This document shows positions 15,594 through 27,525 of a DNA stretch of 64,000 nt, one piece after another (position 1 is the stretch's first letter; every line of letters starts with the position of its first letter). The translations under genes were made by a program, and so were the position numbers. The notes under the pieces were generated by a model, which was not told the origin of the DNA, did not search any database, and saw only the letters and a list, made by a program, of their open reading frames with translations. This DNA comes from Meandrina meandrites (lineage: Eukaryota > Cnidaria > Anthozoa > Scleractinia > Meandrinidae). Location of the stretch: the NCBI GenBank assembly GCA_963693305.1, contig OY855912.1:633501-697500 (forward strand), written 5' to 3'.

Positions 15594-18321
15594 TCAAGTG
15601 TATAAGAACTTATCAAGGGGTTGGTATTTTGATTCATGATGAGTGGGTTTGGAGACTGAGTTTGCACAGTAAACTTGCAAGGAAGGCAGTCTTCTAAAAA
15701 TAGAATGCCACATAGCAAACTTACCAGTCTGAAAATGAAAACATACGACATGATTCTTCCAGAAAAAAGTGCTGACCCCCCAAAATGCAATTGAAATTCA
15801 CCTGATTCTCTTAAGATGAATAACAGAATTTCTTATAAAAAGCAGTTAGGAGAGCTTTGCTGCTGCTACAGATTTTTCTCTCACAGAACCATGCGATCAT
15901 ATGAGTCTTAATTTTGGAAAGCTATGTGTGTATCTCAAGCTTAATTCATGGGGTTTTTATTTTTTATTAACATTCTCTGAAAGAGAAAATTTGCAAATAA
16001 AGTCACAATGGTGACTGTCTTAAGCTAATGATAAAATGCTGCTTTCAAAGTAGTTATACTGTATTTTTTTGGAGTTTGCTACACAGAAATTATGTAAGTT
16101 ATTGGGTAACGAGCCAATAATAGTGTACTATAAGTTAGTTTAATAATATTAATTTATTATATATCAAGGAGCTATTAAATGGTGAAGCAAATACATTAAT
16201 ATGTTTTGATAGGTCATGGCAATATCAGGAGGTATGTGTACATAGATTCTGGAGAAATTGTACATAATTTATTCAAAACTATTGGTCAGTAATATAGATG
16301 TGTGAATTATTAAGATAACAGTTTTTTATTAGACAGTATAGCTTACCAAAATTACATACCTCTAATTAAATGGAATCAGCCCCCAAGTGTAAAGTGTTGA
16401 GATGTTAGTCTTTCAGCTGCTGTTCCTGGTCTGTGAAAACAGTGTGAACAACACCTGACTAATCCATACCAACTTCATTTTGAGTTTTGTGAGTCAAAGG
16501 CTGAATTTTTCCAGGAGTTTACTCAACACATGACATTCACAAAAAAATAATTCGCTTCAGTTTCACTATTCTGTAACTAAAGGTGTTAACATTCTGCACA
16601 AATTAGATTTTAGAACTTGTGTTAAAATACATTGGCAGCAGCAACACACTTGACAGATGAATATTTTTATTAATTAAAATCCTTCCTTCTAAAGAATGCT
16701 GATGGTCTCAAGATTAGTAAGATGAGAGATAGTGAGTAAGTGAACTTGGTTTGTAAAAGATATAGTAAGAGTATATTTGTGTGAAGAAGGTTGAATAAAA
16801 GTGTGGATTTTAGAACAGTCATGTATATCTCATTCTAACCTAATTTCTATAATATACAGGGTTTGTACTCTTTTGAGCTTTTGAAATTCCATTCAGACCT
16901 TTTCAATGACTACTCTAAGCTTTCCATGACCTAAATAAGACCATTTTCTTGGAAATCTTCTTCATTTTGCAGAAAGCCTAGTAACTACTTTGTACTTTTA
17001 AATCGACATCATTTTCCATGGCTTTCCATGACCCACACTAAAAATCCATAACTTTCCAGGCCTAGCAAATGAAAATCTAAAATTCCATGACTATCCAGGT
17101 TTTCCATGACCCATACAAACCCTGAATATATGATTATAATTCTGATCATAGTAATTAACACTAATCATAAATCTGGAAATAAGAAACAGTTTGACTGAGT
17201 AGGACCTCCACAGGGAAGTAAAGAAAGAAAAAACAAATGGGAGCCTTCTTGTAGGGTATCAGGGTCTGTGTTCAACAGGATTAGATTTATCTCAAAATAA
17301 GAACAACCCCCCGGGTCCAGCATCCCGTATTCAACAGGATTTTATTACCGCTAACTGTTTTAAGTTAATGATAAAATGCTAGCTTTCAAAGCGTTACTCC
17401 TACTATGTTTTGGAGTTGGATTAGGTTAAATTTTATTTTTGATTTCAGAACTGAGAGATACCAACTAATCTCAAATAATTTCCACAAAACATTAGTAATG
17501 AAAAACACTAAAAGTGAGAAAACCTCAGTCACTTGCTAATTCTGGATTAGTGTTAATTGGCTTTCAAACAACTCATCCCAAAAGCTGTTGAGAAAAATAT
17601 TACATTTTAATTTGAGACTGAAAATTTTTCAATTTGTACCATGCATCTAATGAATCAGACACTTGAGAAAAATGGTTAGAATAATAATAATGGCAGGTCT
17701 AAGAAGAAAATTCAGTGTAACCTTTGATCAACAGTCACAGTTTGTACACAGTTCACATGTTAGCACACATTTTACATGCTTTATAGAAAATAATTCATTA
17801 AGATGTCCAAGATAAAAATAAGTTTATTACACCAAAAATTGAGACTCAACATCATGAAATAGCATTATTTAGCTATACAGTTTGGGCCTACAACAAAATG
17901 AACTTGAAACAAAAACCATTTACACTCATAATTATTATTACAATAGAGAAAAGGTGTTGGTAATTTCACCACCTCTTGGTCATTAACATGTTACCTGTGG
18001 TTACACCCTCAGTATTGGCAGATTATTATGAGGACGACCTTTGCTAATACAGTGTACACAAAATTATGAGTTGATTAAAATAAACATGCATGCACTACAA
18101 TAAATAGAATTTACAGGATTTTGATAAAAATCTGGAATTGTATATTATTTACTATCAACAAATAGTTTTTAGCTAAAAAGTATTTAAAAAATTGCAATGT
18201 TCAAGTTTAACCTAACATAATGCACCTGGGGTGCTTTTGAAACAACCAAGCAAAATAAAATATGATTTTTCATCTATTTTTTAGGGGGCAGTTAATTTTA
18301 CAGAAAAATGAATGTCTTGTG
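15594..18321. other. Tail-to-tail region between FOXJ1 and the F-box/WD40 gene
   Basis: It holds the FOXJ1 3' UTR (signal AATAAA at 15996, another near 16794), a TIR element at 16857-17124, and the presumed 3' UTR of the minus-strand F-box gene. A minus-strand AATAAA candidate lies near 17822. About 60 bp around GATAAAATGCTGCTTTCAAAG at 16018-16080 is repeated at 17357-17417. No further gene seen. Confidence 0.6.
16857..17124 (+). mobile_element. CAGGGTT...AACCCTG TIR element, copy 1
   Basis: The ends CAGGGTTTGTAC and TACAAACCCTG are imperfect inverted repeats, flanked on both sides by AATATA (16851-16856 and 17125-17130), a likely target duplication. The interior repeats TTTCCATGAC-type motifs. 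A second copy lies at 43821-44108 in the same orientation. Confidence 0.78.
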
Positions 18322-21300
18322 TCAAAAACTGTGTTGTTGGTCCATTCCTGGTGATATGTCCAGACCTTGTAATATTGACAGACTGTTTACAGCAAAATCC
18401 CATACCTACAGATCACAGGAAGTTCATTAAAAAGTGAATAATAACACACACAATCATTATATTATTGGACGCCAGGCTGAGCACAAGGTGAAAATTACCA
18501 GCATTGAGAAAAACATAAAAAGAGGTCTTCATAATTTTTTTTATGACACTGTGCACAATAAATTATACATAATGGCACCATGTTTATAATTTAATTTCAA
18601 GAAACAACATGGTTTAGTGGACCCCTGACTAATTTAATTCGGAAATTTAATAATTATTAAATTATAGATTGAAAGCAGATTACCATAAGATTGTGATTAT
18701 TATTAGTTTTAAATTATGATTATAATATTGTTCCTGAAAAGTCCCATTGGGGAGTTGCAATGCAGTATATTTGGTATTCTTTGTACAGTTTCCCACCCCA
18801 GATTATTTATCATAAACAGGTTTGATGTTGCACATTTGGAGTGACCAACTGAAACTAACATCACCTACTATTTCTTTTTTTTGTAATCATTTTAACCTCT
18901 AGAGTTTCATATTTTAGTTAGTTACATCCTTTAGTTAGATTTTGCTAGCTTCATATTTTAACTACTTTTAAGTAAATATGTCTCAAATGTTAATTTTTCA
19001 TAACCAATTTTTATGTTTTTATTCTCAGCCATTGTAAGCATGTCAAGAATTTTAAATGCACAAATATGAACCGTATAATTATTATAATTATTACCTTGAT
19101 CTCTCCAGCATTGTCACCACTTATAACCCACTGATCATTGAAAGTAACACAAGACACGCCAGAGGAATGATCACCTGGTAATGTTAACTGGCAGTTGCCG
19201 CTTTCTAAGGACCACACCTGGATAAGAACCAATAAGGACATTATACTGACAATCTGTTTTTACTATGGTCCTTTAACTTCTTTCAAAATAAAACATCCTG
19301 ACACCATCTACCAAGACAATTCAATTCAGAAGACATTTTCACAAGTAGCTGACTACTATTCATACCTTAACACAAGTAAAAAAAAAAGCACTGAAAATCA
19401 TTTGAAGAGGCATTTACCTTCACTGTTCTATCATTAGATCCACTAACAATCTTGTGCATATCTACATGTGTACAAGTTACAGCACCTGTCAAAAATGTAG
19501 CTAAGTACTATTAGTCATTACATGCAATCATGTACAGATGACCTTACACACTCTTTTCAGTCCGTCCCGTTTTCAAGTTAAATCAGTCTTTAAAAATTAT
19601 AAATTTATTATCATTATTTCTTATTCATTTAATATACATTTTTAATTAATGATAATTGCCCATTTATAGTAGCGGAGCTCCAGCATGAGAATAAATGTAT
19701 CTTTGTTATTAGACATTTTAGTGTGTAGCATCGCTGTATATTTTTACTCAACATGCAATATTTTGGCAAGCTCAAAGGGCAAGTCAAAATACAAATGATG
19801 AGTAAAAATTTACAGCGATACTACACACTAAAATGCCTAATAAGAGATTTTATTTATTATCGAACGTTTTCATTTCCCCAAAATTCTGACTTGCCAAGGT
19901 TTCAAGACATTCGCAATGAGTCGAGTACAAATATTGTGTGATATTTGTACTCGTTTTGCGTGTTATTTGTACTTAATGAAGCAGTGTTGGATAATAACAG
20001 ACTGTTATTGTTATTTTTTTATTGATGTCTCATGTCTCCACTGGTGCTGACCAATAATAATTCAATGTTCTTTCCTCAAATTCCTCTTTCTAGGCTTCTA
20101 AAAATAAGCAGATCCACCTACAATCTGATCTGCAAGCCAGGATATCATGATAATAAGTTGTCTTGCTTTGTTTTGATTCTGAAAGCGATCTTTTTTTTTT
20201 CAAAAATGCAAACCTATGCTTAGTCTAGAGTCATGATTTCCACCATACATTCCTTCACAATTCAGGAGAATGTGATGTGCTGAACATTCATTTAACAGTA
20301 AGATGACATATATGCTATTTTGTTTGTACCTGTGTGTCCAAAGAGAATGTGTTTACGGCATTGGGTAGCAGTATCCCAGAGTGAAATGGTGTTATCATTT
20401 TGACCAGAAGTGACAATTTTCGTACAAGGACTGATGGACAGGCATGATACAGAAGTTCTGGAGCCCATTTGCTGAAAACAATAATTTAAGGAAAACAATT
20501 AATTATTATAATAAAGGTCTCTGATAAACAACCTGTGTTTGTACAAATAGCACAATGATAATATCAAATAGAATATCATTCATACAAGCATATTTGTGAA
20601 AAGCAGCTGCCTATACATGTAGTAAATGACACAATAATCACAAACTCCATCAAATTACCCCATCTTCTCAAGAAGGAGTAAAATTAAATCAAACCTCTTT
20701 TTGTGGTAGTATCCATGTTTTTAATGTATTTGAACAGCTTTCACAATCATCCTCATCATCATCACATTCTGCATCTAACGAAAAATGCCTGTTCAGTCAC
20801 AAGTTAAGTGCCTTATGTGTGAAAATGGCACTGAGAAAAGTAGGGACCTCTGGTCATAGTCAATGAGCACCTTGCCCCAGTAATAAAACGTAGAATAACA
20901 TTCAGAATTTTCAAAAACATATCTAAATTTCTTCATCTGGTCCTTGCCCAGTAATTTTCATATACTTACTAGGTAACTTTATACTATATTGCAGTATATT
21001 CTAGTTTTAAATTATTATTTTAAAAGCAAGTAGAGGGCCACCCACTGTTTTGCAACTGATTGCCGTCTGTATGGGGCATTTAATATTTATCCGAGCCACA
21101 GCTTAATATGTTAATAGAAGTGATGTAACAATTGTGGCTGTTGGTTAAAGCTTGTTTCAGTTAAAGTTTATCAGTCCGGGAACACAGCTTATAAATACTC
21201 TCTAAAATAACCAGCCCATACCCTCGATGTGGCATCCTGGTCCTATGTCAAGAAGTGTCTGTCCTTTAAATCTTACAGCCTAGCGGGATACAATGACATA

Positions 21301-24300
21301 ATAAAAAAAACATATCTTTATTAAAAACAACAACAACAACAGAACTTTATCAATTGGATATTTTGTGCATTTCAATAGAACACTGGTGATCAATAAATTG
21401 GAGACTATGGTTAGTGTCTTGAATTCAAAATCCAAAGTCTGAGTCTCAGTTCTGGTGTTAATAATTGGGAAGGTAAAGTCTGTATACGAGCCTAGGGGCC
21501 CATCAGGCCGGAGCTTATCCCGGTTTCCGTAGCATGAAGCGACTAGGAGTATTGCTACTCCCCCCTGGATGGGATGTTTGTCCATCGCAGGGTTACCCCC
21601 AGCAGTAAATTCGCCACTACCCATTTATACACCTGGGTGGAGAGAGGCACTATGAGAGTAAAGTATCTTGCCTAAGAACACAACGCAGTGCCCCGGCCAG
21701 GGCTCGAACCTGGACCGCCCGATCCAGAGTCCAGCGAACTAACCATTAGGCCACCACGCCTCCCTTAATTAGGTAGTGGACACAAAACCGAAGTTTTCAA
21801 ACTGCAGGTGTGAGAATCATGTAACTATACCATGGAGGTTGACATTTGGCTGGTACACCAAGTCTTCTCTGTTATCAAATAGGCAAAAAAAATACAACTA
21901 AACAAAATTGATGCTAAAATGCAACCTACTCAGCATGAAGTGACTGAAATCTGAATACATTACTCACCTGAAAGCCAATAAGATTCCAGTTTTCTACAAT
22001 TTCTGCAGCGTGTGAAATGGAGACAGACCAGACATCGACAGGCTCTCTCTTGAGTTGAATGTCCAACACAGAACACCTGGTGTATGTTGAAAAGTTAAGA
22101 AAGCATTGATTGCAGAAATTTAATAGCTCTAAATTCTGATAATGGCTATAGTATATGCCCTATTAGAAACTAGCTCTTGCAACTGTGACATGTTTTGCAT
22201 GTCAGCTATGGTGCAAATATTTCATTTGGCTTCTATAACTGTATAGCAATCATGGTTTACAACAATGCACTTTTTTCGATGTTGTGAAATTAACTCGTCA
22301 TAATAACCAACAATGTTCCAGGTATAGCTTTATGATAAGTACAGTACCATTCATATTTAATAAATAATAATAATAATAATCATCATCATCATCATCTGGG
22401 CAGTGGTGTCACAAACTGGGGTAGTTGCTTTCTGACACATTTCGTCACTACACAACTACACTCTTAATTCTTAACGTTAAAAAAGTGCTAACAGTAAACT
22501 ATGGTTTTTAAACAAAAAATATAATTTTAAATTAGTAACATTGGTGTTATCATAATATTCAAAACATTTTTCTCTAGTATAAAAAAGTTACAAGTTAGTC
22601 TTCAAAGTTTTGTTATCTGACTGTGTACATATGTTGCGGTTCAATTTTATCCTTGGTTTAGTTTTTATTTTCCTTTGTTTTAAACTCATCATCATACATT
22701 ACCACACGCCAAAACGAAAGGAAAATAAAATTTGAACCAATGATAAATTAATTGAACCACAACAATGGCACAATCTTTTACCTTGGTTTGAATGTTGTCA
22801 GAGTGTGTAAACAATGACAACTTCCTTGCCCACGTTGATTGAAATCTAATTGCCATACTTTGACAACACACTGTGTAGTCACTGTAGCAAGTTTATTATC
22901 AACCAGATTGACACGACACACAGCTGTGTCTGGTGGCAAACTGTCAACTCTTGGACCAGTAAAGTCTCTTGATATTTCTGATAAATTAATCTTGCTTAAG
23001 AGGAATCTCTCTCTCTGGAAATCCCACAGACAGAACTATAAAAACAAATTAATAATTTGCTTCTGAAGTATACGTGATGAGCCAGAATTCATAAAATTCA
23101 CAACACCAATAGATAACAACAGAACAAAAATGATGTACAAAAAGTAAAATAAATATAAATATTTAAATTCATATTTGTTAAACATAATATTGCCTAGGGT
23201 CAATATTATTATTCCACCAGCTCTTAATACAATACAGAATACAGTGTGTAAAATGCATTCTGAAAATGAAACTATTTTTAAAACTAGATATTTAGTCTAA
23301 AAATTTAACCGAAATGGTCAGAATTTACAATGCTATTCTGGGCTTTGTCTGAGACTATCCCTTTCATTGGGGGTTAATTAGTATACTAGTCACTAATGCA
23401 TCATGTGATTACATCTACATGTCAACATTATTTCTTACCTTGTTATTATACAGGCCAACTGCCAAAATGTTTCTTGAGCGCTCACTTCCAAAGTCAACAC
23501 AACCAATAACACTTTCACAGGAGACAACATGAAGTGATCTCTTCTGAAGTAAACTCCATAAATGTACTAATTTAGCGTCTTGATTGACACTCGCCAGAAT
23601 GCTACGACCACAGTTTGATATTTTTAAGCAGACTACTTTGGCGAGTTCAGTTTGTTGTGGCGTAACATTTTTCTTACGAAGACTTTGAACGTGGCAGTGT
23701 CCACTAAACCAGTTTGACCGCAATATATACAGCTCTTTCCACTGGGTGGGAAATACATTGTTATAGTAGGAAGGATCTAAGATAAACTTATCAAATGATT
23801 CAATAAACAGCTTTCTCCATCTGCAAATAATCAAGTAGTTGTTATATTAAGGAAAATCATTACATACTATACCATGTATTATAAAGAAATAAGGACTAAC
23901 ACTTGTGAGTGAAATGGTTGAATTACAAATTTAAACAAACACTTCACTTTTTCATAATAACAATAATTATAATAATACTTTATGTAGCACAGTTACTAAT
24001 TTAAAAGTTCCTAAAGTTCCTAATTCAACTGGGTTTATAGATAACTAGGATACAAATTAATCAATAGTAAACAGCTTAGAATTCTGTAAACCTAACAATC
24101 CAACAGACAATCCAATGCAATGCTGAATAGCTTTATGGGGTTGTAACCATTATTTTTACAGACCATCCTTATGGCTTTATTTATTGCTATTACCTTACCT
24201 AGTCTTTTATCCATTAAATTGTAATACATCCATCACATTTATGACGCAAACATGCTCATCAAAGTAAGATAAATAAGTTTGTTTCAAAGTAAGATAAATA

Positions 24301-24623
24301 TTTATATTTGTTTGAATTTTTTTCCTCACTAGCAGTAAGCAGAGCACACTTTTTCTGTTTTCGTGTTGGAAGTGATCGATATTGTCTAAAAGGATACAAA
24401 TGAAAATCGTTTGCAAGGCGACACCATACAGAACACACCTAAATAAAAACATTCAATATAACGCAGTAAACAGCATTTGAACATTTTGTGTCGACTGTCT
24501 AAAGGTTTTCACATTAAACAATCAGCCAATACTTCATTTCCTTACCTGAGAGCACCTACAAAGATCTCGAGCCGATAAGAAGCTAAATATTCTAACTATA
24601 ATTTCGTCGCTTAACGTTTCCAT
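18322..24623 (-). CDS. F-box/WD40-repeat protein
   Basis: Eleven exons: 24623-24546, 24438-24398, 23820-23439, 23035-22782, 22076-21968, 21279-21222, 20774-20695, 20471-20330, 19485-19418, 19217-19095 and 18405-18322 (TGA). They total 1,419 nt, 472 residues; every junction is GT/AG and all phases close. Residues 3-45 form an F-box (LSDEIIVRIFSFLSARDL, then CSVWCRLANDFHLWRKL). Later exons carry WD40 signatures: HLWSLL, FCLWDF, VKVWQLD, TISLWD, VSGSNDRTVK, VWSLESG and a final VWDF. F-box/WD proteins bind Skp1 through the F-box and present substrates on the propeller to an SCF ubiquitin ligase. An acidic insert (DDDEDDCE) sits around residues 310-320. The vertebrate orthologue was not identified among the FBXW family, so no symbol is given. 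The ATG lies just inside a CpG-rich promoter-like patch near 24.7 kb. Confidence 0.9.
19707..19998. mobile_element. Palindromic MITE, copy 1 (in F-box gene intron)
   Basis: The inner palindrome, from TTATTAGACATTTTAGTG to CACACTAAAATGCCTAATAA, is followed by a tail ending GCAGTGTTGGATAATA. The same tail and palindrome recur in opposite orientation at 58606-58980. It lies in the intron between 19485 and 20330. Confidence 0.7.
21471..21764 (-). mobile_element. tRNA-derived SINE, copy 1
   Basis: On the minus strand the 5' end reads as a tRNA-like head with an A box (TGGCCTAATGGTTAG at 21753-21739) and a B box (GGTTCGAGCCC at 21710-21700). A roughly 200-bp body follows, ending GGCTCGTATACAGACTTTACC. 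It closely matches 52139-52439. Located in an intron of the F-box/WD40 gene, same strand. The head diverges from a true tRNA and the body makes it a SINE. Confidence 0.85.
22360..22396. repeat. (AAT)n/(ATC)n microsatellite
   Basis: Trinucleotide runs AATAATAAT change into CATCATCATC. Intronic. Confidence 0.9.
22633..22764. mobile_element. Palindromic MITE TGTTGCGGTTCAA, copy 1
   Basis: The ends TGTTGCGGTTCAATTTTATC and the GATAAATTAATTGAACCACAACA side are inverted copies. A second copy of the same 130-bp unit lies at 50473-50600, sharing the centre CTTTGTTTTAAACTCAT. Intronic. Confidence 0.75.
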
Positions 24624-24843
24624 GACTTATTTAAAACTTAAAAAATAAAAGAACCACATTAAATGCATTAAATCACAATTTTACAGCAAGTGACGCTGCG
24701 CCGCCATCTTTGTCCTGTTTACGAAATGCAGCAGAGAGGCACTGGGCAGAACTCGTTCCCAGTCCTTCTCAGACTGGGACCGACAGATCCGCATCCGCGG
24801 TCAATCCACGTGCTTTATTTATGGTTAGAGACTGTTGTGAGTG

Positions 24844-27516
24844 TAGCCTGCGAACGCAGACGTATTTCCGGCTGTCGCTTGAACGCAGACGTATTTCCGG
24901 CTGTCGCTTGTCTCCGCCGAAAACTAACGTCTGCGAACACGATTTCCGTGACGTCAGAATTCTAAGCCAATCACAGTTAGGCTCACAAAATCCCAGAACC
25001 GCCACGCGTGTAGCCTGCGAGAGCATCGCACGTTCGCGTGGAAAATAACAATATGACACTGCGCTGGGGAAAGTTTGTGAAGTGTTTAATTTGAAAAGTC
25101 AAATCAGGTAAATGCATTAAAGTACATGATTCAAAAGAGAAGAAAGACATATTCGTGAATCTATCGAATGGATTTGGAAAATCAGTTATTTTCCAAGCAT
25201 TGCCTGAGAGGAAATAGTATTTAGTGTAGCATTGTGATCGATCGTCGTTTCGCCGCTCGAGATAAAATACAACAACAACAATTTATTGACTGAGGTGTTT
25301 CCATAAAAATGCATGGCATTACTTACTTACTTACACTTCACTGTTAAACCTAGAGGAAGATATCAAATGAAAATTATAATACTATTTCTCAGAGTTGTAC
25401 TTTGGTCTTCCGGAAGAGACAATTCCTTCGAGCGAGTCTCGTGAGATTTGCCTTTACGCAGCGGTGTAGATGTAAACATAATTTGAGCTATCACTGAAAC
25501 CTGCGAAGGTTTTCATTCCTTGGACGAAATCTTTGAGTCTTGATGCAGCAAAAAAAGGCACTAGAAACGCTTAAGGGTTTAGAACTCCCCAAAACATCGG
25601 ACTCAAACAAATTCCAGGGTTTGCAACTACGCTTGTCGCAACTGTATTATGTAATTTCTCGGAAGGTGAAAGATGAGAAGCATCTGGTCGATTGCCGCCT
25701 CCTGCGTGTTGCTAGAATCTTTTTGCCAATCTATTGACGCAAAATCAGACATGATCACCGTCAAAATCTCTCCGGATTTCTTTCCCAATTTCGTCGAAAT
25801 TTTGAAGGGCGTTCTTTAATCCCCGGGTTTAATCGCACACGTCGATTGCAACACTTCAGTTTGTCAATAGCCTGCGTAGCAAGCGTTCCCGTACGAGCGA
25901 AGTGCTGTGTGTCGCGTGCGAGCGAAGATTCTAGTCGCGCGAAAATTGGGGCGAGAGCAAAAAAGGGAAAGGAGTGGGGAGGGGGTGGGGCAGCGAGGGA
26001 ACGCTTGCAAGCAAACCCCACGATTCTGAAAAACCCGTTCGCCCACGAACGGGGCTTCTGATTGGTGCGGCGCGGTCATGCTGATTGATAAGTGTATCAA
26101 ATTCACCTGATTGATATGAACCAGGGCGCGAAATAATATTCAAGCGTGACTCGGGCGACAAGGACAAAACGTTTAATTGTTCGAATCGCTCTAGCTTCGA
26201 TAAACTAGATCTGAGCTCAGCGGAATTCGCTTGTTCTCTGAAGATGGACCAACGTAGGATATTATATGCCATCAATTTGTGTATTGATTGTGCCTGTCTG
26301 ATGGATTTGGCAAAAGCTTTTAACATTCTTCAGCTCAGTTGTGTGTGTGCGAAGGAAAACGGCAAGGAGGAACATGTTTTGCCAGCATTAATTGGCAACT
26401 TCAACTTAGATTTCCGAGTCGTTTTACTTATCCTGACGTGAAAGAAGCCGGCGGCGACTCATCCTTTGTTTTGGTCGTTTTGCAAAATTTAACGCCAGCC
26501 AATTTGCTCGCGCTGACAGTTTTCAAAACAACCGCTTCCAGTGCGGACGCTAAACAGTTTTAAATAAATTTTCCCCCGTAGGACAATATAATACCGTTAA
26601 ACTGCTAAACTGTATCAACCTCACGAAAACCTGCTCTTTAAGCCGAACATTCTACTAATTATTTAAAAGCTCCAGACAAACTATAGAGTGCTTTTGTGAT
26701 TTCTCTTTGCGAGTTTCCGGCCGATTGAAATGTGAGCGGTCTTGTTCAGCACGCAAAATTGTTCTGTTTTAAATTTAAAGTGTTGACACCATCACTTTCG
26801 CTAGATGGAAAGCGCTTCTTTTATTCCCCGAAAATTTGAAGTATTTTGGCTTTTAAAAAGGCATTTTGAAGCTAAATGATGCTGTTGTGTGACTCACTGA
26901 AAAATAGCGCCATTGACAAGTTGTCAATCTATGAGTGAACTCACCCGTGAAGAAATCGGTGGGCGTTTTTCAGAATCGTGGGGTTTGCTTGCAAGCGTTC
27001 CCTCGCTGCCCCACCCCCTCCCTGCTCCTTTTCCTTTTTTGCTCTCGCCCCAATTTTCGCGCGACCAGAATCTTTACTCGCGGGAGTCCTCGCGGGATAC
27101 ATAGCACTTCGTTCGCACGGGAACGCTTGCTACGCAGGCTAGTTTGTCAACAGATGGTCAGCTTTTCACAGCCCACGTTGCATGATTTATCAATGAAGGT
27201 ATGCACTAAAACACTTTAACCGAGTACATTAACCTTCTCCTTTGCAACTGAAAATGTTCTTCTGCAAAGAATCAACGTTCACAGCCGTCAAAAACCTTTC
27301 GCGTTTCATTCAACTTCCCATAGCAGCTTGCCTTGTTTCCGCCGACAGCTATGTCGCGAGGGAGCCGCGTGGTGTCCACTCGTGTCTTATTCTATCGCGT
27401 AATCTGATTGGCCAAAGAGAAAACAAAAGATTCTACGTCACGGAAATCGTGTTCGCAGACGTTAGTTTTCGGCGGAGACAAGCGACAGCCGGAAATACGT
27501 CTGCGTTCGCAGGCTA
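24844..27516. mobile_element. TAGCCTGCG-ended TIR element, outer copy (2,673 bp)
   Basis: The ends TAGCCTGCGAACGCAGACG and CGTCTGCGTTCGCAGGCTA are inverted repeats that extend inward for about 85-115 bp. One arm carries a 29-bp internal duplication. The element is flanked by perfect 9-bp repeats TTGTGAGTG (24835-24843 and 27517-27525). A 9-bp duplication with long TIRs is typical of Mutator-like elements. No transposase is visible, so it is probably non-autonomous. It contains a second member of the same family at 25868-27141. Confidence 0.85.
25868..27141. mobile_element. TAGCCTGCG-ended TIR element, nested inner copy (1,274 bp)
   Basis: The ends TAGCCTGCGTAGCAAGCG and CGCTTGCTACGCAGGCTA continue as inverted arms of about 180 bp, through CCCCACGATTCTGAAAAA. 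It is flanked by perfect 9-bp duplications GTTTGTCAA (25859-25867 and 27142-27150). The interior has no recognisable transposase; the longest frame (26244-26441) resembles nothing known. Confidence 0.87.
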
Positions 27517-27525
27517 TTGTGAGTG

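Noticed and set aside
21280..21624. 114-codon minus-strand frame
   Set aside because: Mostly SINE body sequence; no independent protein.
21700..21764. tRNA gene on the minus strand with A and B boxes
   Set aside because: The tRNA-like head is fused to a 230-bp body that is repeated at 52139-52439, so it is a SINE.
25761..26326. Overlapping frames on both strands around 25.8-26.3 kb
   Set aside because: They run through the GC-rich terminal arm of the nested TIR element and appear again in its inverted copy at 26.9-27.1 kb; no protein motif.
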